Origin: Thermodesulfobacteriota bacterium
GTDB lineage: Bacteria > Desulfobacterota_D > UBA1144 > Nemesobacterales > UBA2774
NCBI GenBank assembly: GCA_039028315.1
Contig: JBCCIH010000115.1
Location: 1-7,741, forward strand
Length of the DNA stretch: 7,741 nt
Direction: 5' to 3'
The position numbers and the translations under genes are program-made. This document shows positions 1 through 5,705 of the stretch, piece by piece (positions within the stretch are counted from its first letter, which is position 1; the number at the start of each line of letters is the position of its first letter). The notes under the pieces were generated by a model. The model saw only the letters and a program-made list of their open reading frames with translations, was not told the origin of the DNA and searched no databases.

Positions 1-1
1 A

Positions 2-952
2 GATTTTAATAAAACTAAGGCAGAGATTGAGATAATAAAAAGGGAAAAGGATGAGCTTGAAGATAAAGTCAAAGCAGAGGCACAGCACAAGCTAAATGAA
101 CAGCTCGCAATTGAAAAAGAGAAAATTCAAAAGTCAGAGCAGGAGAAAAACGAGCTCAAATTATCCGAAAAAGAACAAATAATAAATCAGCTAAATACAA
201 AGTTGACTGAGGCGCAGCGCAAAGCTGAGCAGGGCTCACAGCAGCTTCAGGGGGAAGTGCAGGAACTCGCAATTGAAGAGTTTTTAAAAAACGCTTTCCC
301 GCTTGACTCTATTGAAGAAATAAAAAAAGGAAAAAGAGGGGCAGATTGTCTTCAGATAGTTAACACAGAATATAGCCAGGAGTGCGGATCTATTTATTAT
401 GAGAGTAAGCGCACAAAGAATTTTCAGAATTCCTGGATAGAAAAATTGAAAGCTGATATGAGAGATGAGAGAGCATTGTTCGGCGTATTGGTTACAGAAA
501 CAATGCCTAGCGGAATGGACATTATGGGACAGATAGATGACATTTGGGTGTGTAGCCTTCAAGGCTTTAAAGGGCTTTCACACGTTTTAAGGGAAACTAT
601 AATCCGAATAAGCGATGCAACTGTATCTCAGGATAATAAGGGCGATAAATTAAATTTAATATATGACTACCTTACTAGTGAGGAGTTTAAAAACCATATA
701 AAAGACATGGCTGACGCCTTTATTGATATGCAGAACGATCTTGATTCTGAGCGAAGAGCTATGGAGGCAATATGGAAGAAAAGGGAAAAACAAAACGAGA
801 AGGTTATCAAAAATCTAAACATGCTCTACGGCTCAATTAAAGGCATCGCAGGAAATTCTATTGGAACAATAAAGACCCTAGAGCTACCCTCACCGGATGA
901 GCTAGATTCAGAATTAGAAGATATTGAAGAAGAAAACGGTAAGCTGTTTTAA
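2..952 (+). CDS. DUF2130-family coiled-coil protein, 3' part (5' end outside window)
   Basis: The reading frame is open from the window edge to the TAA at 950-952, giving 316 residues; the true start lies upstream. A TTG at 203 is only an internal codon, because the frame continues without a stop before it. Residues 1 to about 85 are rich in Lys, Glu and Gln with heptad-like spacing, so they look like a long coiled coil. A globular part follows at about residues 87-190, with GAD (Asp115), YESK (Glu134, Lys136) and TETMPSGM (about 165-172). A second Lys/Glu-rich helical stretch covers about 235-285, and the last 20 residues are very acidic (SELEDIEEENGKLF). This order and these motifs match the DUF2130/COG4487 family as I know it, usually a little over 400 residues, so roughly the first quarter is missing. 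The function of the family is not established. No signal peptide or membrane segment is seen in the visible part, so it is probably cytoplasmic. The Asp...Glu-x-Lys pattern suggests a nuclease-like fold (inference). No clear terminator follows it. Confidence 0.85.
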   Translation, partial: DFNKTKAEIEIIKREKDELEDKVKAEAQHKLNEQLAIEKEKIQKSEQEKNELKLSEKEQIINQLNTKLTEAQRKAEQGSQQLQGEVQELAIEEFLKNAFPLDSIEEIKKGKRGADCLQIVNTEYSQECGSIYYESKRTKNFQNSWIEKLKADMRDERALFGVLVTETMPSGMDIMGQIDDIWVCSLQGFKGLSHVLRETIIRISDATVSQDNKGDKLNLIYDYLTSEEFKNHIKDMADAFIDMQNDLDSERRAMEAIWKKREKQNEKVIKNLNMLYGSIKGIAGNSIGTIKTLELPSPDELDSELEDIEEENGKLF

Positions 953-956
953 CATA

Positions 957-988
957 TTGAATCTAACTGCCTATTATTAAACTATAAT
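957..988 (+). promoter_or_regulatory. Candidate promoter upstream of ispB (perfect -10, wide spacer)
   Basis: TATAAT at 983-988 is a perfect -10 hexamer. The nearest -35-like box is TTGAAT at 957-962, but the spacer is 20 bases, wider than the usual 16-18. Transcription would start near 995, giving a leader of about 46 bases before the ATG at 1041. The region is A+T-rich, so a chance match is quite possible. Confidence 0.25.
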
Positions 989-993
989 AAGTA

Positions 994-1023
994 CTGAACC
1001 TTTTGACATATTTCTGGTTTCAG
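994..1023 (+). other. Imperfect inverted repeat in the ispB leader
   Basis: CTGAACC at 994-1000 can pair with GGTTTCAG at 1016-1023, giving seven base pairs with one bulged T and a 15-base loop. No T-run follows, so it is not a typical rho-independent terminator for the DUF2130 gene. It lies where the ispB leader would be if the promoter at 957-988 is used. It may be chance. Confidence 0.2.
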
Positions 1024-1030
1024 ATAACTT
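1003..1030 (+). promoter_or_regulatory. Candidate promoter just upstream of ispB, short or no leader
   Basis: TTGACA at 1003-1008 is a perfect -35 hexamer. At a 16-base spacing lies TAACTT (1025-1030), a weak -10 with three of six matches. If used, transcription would start near 1037-1041, almost at the ATG. That would fit the absence of a Shine-Dalgarno sequence before the gene. The weak -10 keeps confidence low. Confidence 0.3.
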
Positions 1031-1040
1031 AAAAGCCGCC

Positions 1041-2024
1041 ATGGAATTCTCTGAAATTATATCAGTTGTGAGCGATGATCTAGAGCTAGTTGAGAAGGAG
1101 CTAGAGTCCAGCATACAGTCCCCTGTTCCATTGGTATATGAAATATCAAAATATCTTCTAGGAAGCGGCGGCAAAAGGCTTCGTCCTGCGGTGCTTCTAC
1201 TAGCCAGCGGCGCCTGTGGTCTAACTAAAGACAAAGAAAGAATATATGGAGCCTCTGCTTTAGAATTAGTACACACGGCATCATTACTCCACGATGATGT
1301 TGTAGATGAAGCTACTCTAAGACGAGGGAAGCCATCTTCAAATATAGTTTGGGGAAATAAACCAACTGTTTTAGTTGGAGATTTTATGCTGGGAAAGGCG
1401 CTAAGCTTGATACAGGCTTGCCAGAATCTGGAAGTAGTAAAATCCATTACTGACGCTGCTGCAATGCTTGCAGAAGGTCAGGTGCTAGAGGTGATGAGCT
1501 CAAATAGCATGGTTGATATGACAGAGGATATATGTTTTGGCATCATCAAGAATAAAACTGCATCACTGCTTCAGAGCTGCGGTGCGGTGGGAGCCATATT
1601 GGCCGATGCGGGGCCTTCACATATTAAATCTTTAGGAGATTATGGTCTTAATATAGGTATTGCCTTTCAGCTAACTGATGACGCGCTTGATTACTCTTCA
1701 ACTGAGCAAGAGTTCGGAAAAGCAGTCGGGCAGGACTTGATTGAGGGTAAGATGACGCTTCCTCTTTTCTATTCCATACAAAAATCCTCTAAGTCAGAGA
1801 AAGCTAAGGTAAATGAGATTATTGCTAAAGAAGGCGAGTTTACAGATGATGAACTGCATTATGTGAGAGAGATTGTAAGAAATTATCAAGGAGTTAAGCT
1901 CACTAACGATATGGCAGAGAGTTATATAGAAAAAGCAATAGATTCAATCTCAACACTTGCCGATAGTGATTACAAAAACTCACTAAACGCATTGGCGGAG
2001 TATATAGTCGAGAGAAGAACTTAG
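1041..2024 (+). CDS. ispB: Long-chain trans-polyprenyl diphosphate synthase (octaprenyl-type)
   Basis: This enzyme adds isopentenyl diphosphate units to an allylic primer to build the long isoprenoid diphosphate used for quinone side chains. At 327 residues it has the usual family length. It shows GGKRLRP (43-49), the first aspartate-rich motif DDVVD (85-89) followed by LRRG (93-96), the NKTA lysine region (171-174), and the second aspartate-rich motif DDALD (213-217) followed by FGKAVGQDL and EGKMTLPL. The residues before the first motif are small (Ala80 and Ser81, five and four places upstream) rather than bulky aromatics. In this family that goes with long products, so octaprenyl or similar is more likely than farnesyl or geranylgeranyl. 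The ATG at 1041 is the only good start after the in-frame stop at 978-980, but no Shine-Dalgarno precedes it (AAAAGCCGCC). Its stop codon overlaps the stop of the opposing rimI gene. The exact chain length and the symbol (ispB versus hepT or sdsA naming) are inferred. Confidence 0.93.
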   Translation: MEFSEIISVVSDDLELVEKELESSIQSPVPLVYEISKYLLGSGGKRLRPAVLLLASGACGLTKDKERIYGASALELVHTASLLHDDVVDEATLRRGKPSSNIVWGNKPTVLVGDFMLGKALSLIQACQNLEVVKSITDAAAMLAEGQVLEVMSSNSMVDMTEDICFGIIKNKTASLLQSCGAVGAILADAGPSHIKSLGDYGLNIGIAFQLTDDALDYSSTEQEFGKAVGQDLIEGKMTLPLFYSIQKSSKSEKAKVNEIIAKEGEFTDDELHYVREIVRNYQGVKLTNDMAESYIEKAIDSISTLADSDYKNSLNALAEYIVERRT

Positions 2025-2482
2025 TCTGTGTTAATTTCGTACATCATAACGTACGCATCTTCGCCAGTATCAGAGTAGTATTTTTTTCTTGTTCTTAATG
2101 TCTTAAATCCCATCTTTTCATAGAGTTTTATTGCTCCCTTGTTAGAGACCCTCACCTCCAAAATAGCTAACTTTAGTCCTTGGTCCCTCGAAAACCTAAG
2201 ACAGTCTTTTAGCAGCATCTCGCCAAGCCCGATTTGCCTAAAGTCAGGATGAACTGCGATGTTTAAAATATGGACTTCATCATATATGGTCCAGGTGACC
2301 ATATATGCAACAACGCTGCCTGAGAACCTGATCACCCTTTTATAGGCGTTCATAGCCTTGATCTCTCTCTCGAATATTCTCTTTGGCCAAGGAGAGGGAA
2401 AGCTTACGTTTTCTATAGATACTATTTCGTCCAGGTCTTCTGGATAAATAGAGTCTATTTCATATTTAGCCGCTTTTTCCAT
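2021..2482 (-). CDS. rimI: RimI-type GNAT N-acetyltransferase
   Basis: This is a 153-residue GNAT-fold protein, close to the length of RimI, which acetylates the N-terminal alanine of ribosomal protein S18 using acetyl-CoA. The acetyl-CoA pyrophosphate loop is RQIGLG (82-87), fitting [RQ]xxGx[GA], within the strand and helix from ILNIAVHPD to about residue 91. The RimI-like C-terminal half follows: LEVRVSN (108-114), with Glu109 matching the catalytic base, and LYEKMGF (120-126), with Tyr121 matching the catalytic acid. These are 12 residues apart, as between Glu103 and Tyr115 of the enterobacterial enzyme. RKKYYSDTGEDAYVM follows (132-146). SFPSPWP near the N-terminus is also typical. The ATG at 2482 is chosen because it gives the family N-terminus; only a weak AGAG lies upstream. 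The gene lies 46 bases after meaB on the same strand, probably as the last gene of the operon. Substrate identity (S18 or other proteins) cannot be proven from sequence. Confidence 0.88.
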   Translation of the reverse strand: MEKAAKYEIDSIYPEDLDEIVSIENVSFPSPWPKRIFEREIKAMNAYKRVIRFSGSVVAYMVTWTIYDEVHILNIAVHPDFRQIGLGEMLLKDCLRFSRDQGLKLAILEVRVSNKGAIKLYEKMGFKTLRTRKKYYSDTGEDAYVMMYEINTD

Positions 2483-2528
2483 ATAACTCTATTTTTTCAG
2501 TTTTGAGGAGTATTGTCTAGATGGTTTG

Positions 2529-3542
2529 TTATTTTGAGAAATTCTGTAAGTAAGAGTTCAAAAGCTCCTGTGCTGCACTAAATGGGCTTTTTTCTCCGCT
2601 TTGTACTTCTTGTTCGAGCTCTGAAACTACCTTGGCTATGTCATCTTTAGAATAAAAATTCTGCTCAAGGCCATACACTATGGACTCATGCATCCACTTT
2701 TTGAGCTGCTCTTTTCTCTTATTATTTAAGATGCCGCTCTGGGTCATTTGATCTTGATGTAAGGAAATAATCTGCCATATATCATCTATGCCATTGTTCT
2801 CTAAAGAAGAGCATGTTGTAACTTTGGGAACCCATCCTCCAGGTTTTGCCGGGAACAAAGACATTGCATTTTCAAACTCTTTTTTTGCAAGTTGTGCGCG
2901 TTGTAAGTTGTCACCGTCAGCTTTAGTAATTGCAACTGTATCGGCCATCTCCATAATTCCTCGTTTCATGCCCTGAATCTCATCCCCTGCGCCTGCAAGA
3001 AGAAGGAGCAAGAAGAAATCAACCATTGACTCAACAGCAATCTCGCTCTGCCCCACACCTACTGTCTCAATAATAATCGTATCAAAGCCCGCGGCTTCGC
3101 AAAGAAGTATTGATTCCCTAGTACTCTTCGCCACGCCGCCTAGTGATCCCCCCGTGGGTGAGGGTCTAATAAAAGCTTTAGGGTGCATAGAAAGTTTTTC
3201 CATTCGAACCTTATCGCCCATGATGCTTCCCTTTGAGCGCTCACTGCTTGGGTCTATTGCCAGAACAGCCACAGATCTATTCTCATTGTTGGTTAAGTAT
3301 AGGCCAAATGTTTCTATGAATGTACTTTTCCCTACCCCTGGTATCCCGGTTATTCCTATCCTAGTTGAATTTCCGGTGTGTGGAAGGCAGTGGCTAATTA
3401 TTTTCTGTGCAAGTTCATTATGTTTTGGGAGGGTGCTCTCAACAAGTGTTATCGCTTGGCTTAAAATAGTGCGGTCGCCGTTTAATATGCCCTGAGTGTA
3501 ATCATCTAACGAGAGTTCTTTTTTTTTGTTTGATTTACTCAT
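2529..3542 (-). CDS. meaB: MeaB-family GTPase, methylmalonyl-CoA mutase chaperone
   Basis: MeaB (also called ArgK or YgfD) is a G3E-type P-loop GTPase. It binds methylmalonyl-CoA mutase, gates loading of adenosylcobalamin and protects the radical enzyme from inactivation. The Walker A loop is GIPGVGKS (66-73). AIDPSSERSKGSIMGDK (95-111) is the family's metal and switch region, and PSPTGGSLGG (128-137) and ETVGVGQSE (159-167, the G3 region) are MeaB signatures. LAGAGDEIQGMKRGIMEMAD (182-201) follows. The guanine-specificity motif reads TKAD (206-209), where relatives usually have NKAD. The ATG at 3542 gives 337 residues; an in-frame TTG directly before it (3545) is possible but less likely. 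No clear Shine-Dalgarno is seen, and the gene starts only 7 bases after the mutB stop, so translational coupling is likely. A run of nine A residues (3527-3519, coding strand) encodes the KKK near the N-terminus. Placement behind mutA-mutB supports the assignment strongly. Confidence 0.95.
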   Translation of the reverse strand: MSKSNKKKELSLDDYTQGILNGDRTILSQAITLVESTLPKHNELAQKIISHCLPHTGNSTRIGITGIPGVGKSTFIETFGLYLTNNENRSVAVLAIDPSSERSKGSIMGDKVRMEKLSMHPKAFIRPSPTGGSLGGVAKSTRESILLCEAAGFDTIIIETVGVGQSEIAVESMVDFFLLLLLAGAGDEIQGMKRGIMEMADTVAITKADGDNLQRAQLAKKEFENAMSLFPAKPGGWVPKVTTCSSLENNGIDDIWQIISLHQDQMTQSGILNNKRKEQLKKWMHESIVYGLEQNFYSKDDIAKVVSELEQEVQSGEKSPFSAAQELLNSYLQNFSK

Positions 3543-3549
3543 CAAGCTT

Positions 3550-5691
3550 TTAGCCGGTCTGTTTTAAATTGCCTATCAATGTCTTGAGTACATCTTGAGC
3601 GGCCTTGGAAATAACTGTTCCCGGCCCGAATATAGCCGTTACACCTGAGTCATATAGATAATCATAATCTTGTTTTGGTATTACGCCGCCGGCAACTACC
3701 ATGATGTCGCCTCTGTCAGCATTTTTTAACTCTGAAATCAGATCTGGCACTAGGGTTTTGTGTCCCGCAGCCAGACTTGAGATGCCGATTATATGAACGT
3801 CGTTTTCTATTGCTTGTTTTGCTGCCTCTTTTGGAGTTTGGAACAGAGGGCCGATGTCAACGTCAAATCCTAGATCTGCAAAACTTGTAGCGATAACTTT
3901 TGCTCCTCTATCATGGCCGTCCTGGCCCATTTTGGCAACCATAATTCGAGGCCGCCTACCTTCTAGGGCTGCAAATTCGTCTGCCATTTCTCTAGCTTTT
4001 ACAAAATCTTTATCCTCAGACATTTCAGAAGAATATACACCTGAAATTGAACGAATTACAGCCTTGTATCTGCCAAAGATTTTCTCGCAAGCGTATGATA
4101 TCTCTCCAAGTGTTGCTCTTTTTCGGGCAGCGTCAACTGCTAGATCAAGTAGGTTTCCCTCTCCAGTTTCAGCGCATTTCGTTATAGCTTCAAGGGCTTT
4201 ACCCACTGCATCGCTGTCTCTTTCTTCTTTAAGTTTGTGAAGTCTTTCAACTTGAGATCGCATAACAGCGGTGTTATCTACTTCTAAAATCTCTATCTGG
4301 TCTTCCTCTTCCACCTGGTACTTGTTTACCCCGACAATGATGTCCTGCTCAGAGTCGATCCTGGCCTGTTTTTTTGCAGCTGCTTCTTCAATTCTCATCT
4401 TTGGAATACCGGTATCTATTGCCTTTGCCATACCGCCAAGCTCTTCAATTTCTTCAATAAGCTCCCACGCCCTGTGTGCAATTCTATCGGTGAGATATTC
4501 AACATAGTATGAGCCGGCCCAAGGGTCTACTGATTTGCAGATATTTGTCTCTTCTTGAAGATATATCTGAGTATTTCTTGCGATGCGAGCAGAAAAATCG
4601 GTAGGAAGGGCGATCGCTTCATCAAGCGCATTCGTATGAAGGGACTGAGTTCCACCTAGTGCGGCAGCAAGAGCTTCAACACAAGTCCTTACGGCATTAT
4701 TAAATGGGTCCTGCTCAGTTAAACTCCAGCCGGAGGTCTGGCAGTGGGTTCTTAATGCAAGTGATTTTGGGTTTTTAGGATCAAACTGTTTTACAATCTT
4801 TGCCCACAGCATACGGGCTGCCCTCATCTTGGCAATTTCCATAAAATGATTCATTCCGATTCCCCAGAAAAAAGAAATCCGTGGGGCAAAATCATCTATA
4901 TTCATTCCTGCCTCTATTCCTGCTCTTATATATTCAAGCCCGTCGGCAAGTGTATATGCAAGTTCAATATCTGATGAGGCTCCAGCCTCTTCCATGTGAT
5001 AGCCGCTTACGCTTATTGAATTGAACTTGGGCATATTTTCTGAGGTGTATTTAAATATGTCGGCTATTATTCGCATAGAAGGCTCAGGGGGGTAAATGTA
5101 TGTATTTCTTACCATAAACTCTTTTAGTATGTCGTTCTGAATTGTTCCGCTTAATTCTTCTGGCGGAACTCCCTGCTCTTCAGCAGCTACTATATAAAAA
5201 GCCATTACAGGAAGCACTGCACCATTCATAGTCATTGAGACAGATATTTCATCAAGCGGTATCTGATCGAAAAGAATCTTCATGTCCAAAATTGAATCTA
5301 TTGCGACGCCAGCTTTACCAACATCACCAACTACTCTTTCATGATCAGAGTCATAGCCTCGGTGTGTGGGAAGATCAAATGCAACAGAAAGTCCTTTTTG
5401 ACCGGCTTGCAGGTTTCTTCTGTAAAAAGCGTTTGATTCCTCTGCAGTTGAGAAACCCGCGTACTGTCTTATAGTCCACGGACGTGTCGCATACATAGTG
5501 GAATAAGGGCCTCTTAAAAACGGTGCAATACCTGCAGCGTAGTTTAGATGCTCCATTTCTTGAAGATCATCGTTCGTGTATTGGGATTTAACCTCTATAG
5601 ACTCCGGCGTAGCCCAGCCATTAGATGAACTCTCTGAGCTTTGTTCAATTTTAATTTGAGAAAGTTCTATGTTTGAAAAATCGGGTCTCAA
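3550..5691 (-). CDS. mutB: Methylmalonyl-CoA mutase large (catalytic) subunit
   Basis: This adenosylcobalamin-dependent mutase interconverts (R)-methylmalonyl-CoA and succinyl-CoA. The 713 residues comprise an N-terminal TIM barrel that binds CoA (about 40-560) and a C-terminal cobalamin domain (about 580-713). By alignment from memory to the Propionibacterium enzyme with a constant offset of 12, the active-site residues are present: Tyr77 (RQYAGF; Tyr89 there), Gln185 (TIQND), Arg195 (MVRNTY; Arg207 there) and His232 (SGYHMEEAGA; His244 there). Tyr77 and Arg195 together indicate methylmalonyl-CoA rather than isobutyryl-CoA mutase, which has Phe and Gln. The lower cobalt ligand is His593 in DGHDRG (591-596, the DxHxxG motif), followed by VDIGPLFQTP, SSLAAGH and AGGVIP. 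The start is a TTG at 5691: no ATG or GTG lies between the mutA stop and this point in frame, and GGGAG sits seven bases upstream. The gene lies 14 bases downstream of mutA and 7 upstream of meaB, in one operon. Confidence 0.97.
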   Translation of the reverse strand: MRPDFSNIELSQIKIEQSSESSSNGWATPESIEVKSQYTNDDLQEMEHLNYAAGIAPFLRGPYSTMYATRPWTIRQYAGFSTAEESNAFYRRNLQAGQKGLSVAFDLPTHRGYDSDHERVVGDVGKAGVAIDSILDMKILFDQIPLDEISVSMTMNGAVLPVMAFYIVAAEEQGVPPEELSGTIQNDILKEFMVRNTYIYPPEPSMRIIADIFKYTSENMPKFNSISVSGYHMEEAGASSDIELAYTLADGLEYIRAGIEAGMNIDDFAPRISFFWGIGMNHFMEIAKMRAARMLWAKIVKQFDPKNPKSLALRTHCQTSGWSLTEQDPFNNAVRTCVEALAAALGGTQSLHTNALDEAIALPTDFSARIARNTQIYLQEETNICKSVDPWAGSYYVEYLTDRIAHRAWELIEEIEELGGMAKAIDTGIPKMRIEEAAAKKQARIDSEQDIIVGVNKYQVEEEDQIEILEVDNTAVMRSQVERLHKLKEERDSDAVGKALEAITKCAETGEGNLLDLAVDAARKRATLGEISYACEKIFGRYKAVIRSISGVYSSEMSEDKDFVKAREMADEFAALEGRRPRIMVAKMGQDGHDRGAKVIATSFADLGFDVDIGPLFQTPKEAAKQAIENDVHIIGISSLAAGHKTLVPDLISELKNADRGDIMVVAGGVIPKQDYDYLYDSGVTAIFGPGTVISKAAQDVLKTLIGNLKQTG

Positions 5692-5698
5692 TACTGTT

Positions 5699-5703
5699 CT
5701 CCC
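5699..5703 (-). promoter_or_regulatory. Shine-Dalgarno of mutB, supports the TTG start
   Basis: On the - strand GGGAG lies in the short mutA-mutB gap, with a 7-base spacer (AACAGTA) to the TTG at 5691. Spacing and strength support that TTG as the real start. A nearby ATG at 5705-5703 opens a frame of only five codons and is not used. Confidence 0.7.
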
Positions 5704-5705
5704 AT

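Noticed and set aside
203..952. A TTG at 203 as the start of the first gene
   Set aside because: The frame is open from base 2 to this point and encodes a continuous coiled coil, so the TTG is internal and the gene begins outside the window.
1035..1044. GCCGCCATGG around the ispB start, identical to a eukaryotic Kozak consensus
   Set aside because: All gene content and operon structure are bacterial, so the match is coincidence and has no meaning for bacterial initiation.
977..1447. A 156-codon open frame on the - strand across the ispB start
   Set aside because: It lies opposite the well-supported polyprenyl synthase, and its Ser/Thr-rich product shows no recognisable motif; it is a shadow frame.
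3154..3495. A 113-codon open frame on the + strand inside meaB
   Set aside because: It is antisense to the Walker A and switch regions of MeaB and has no motif or ribosome site of its own.
3854..4240. A 128-codon open frame on the + strand inside mutB
   Set aside because: It is antisense to the cobalamin domain of MutB and rich in Ser/Ala/Leu, as expected from the reverse of a coding strand.
3550..5691. The large mutase as isobutyryl-CoA or ethylmalonyl-CoA mutase
   Set aside because: Tyr77 and Arg195 match the methylmalonyl-CoA enzyme; isobutyryl-CoA mutases carry Phe and Gln there, and the adjacent small subunit also fits methylmalonyl-CoA mutase.
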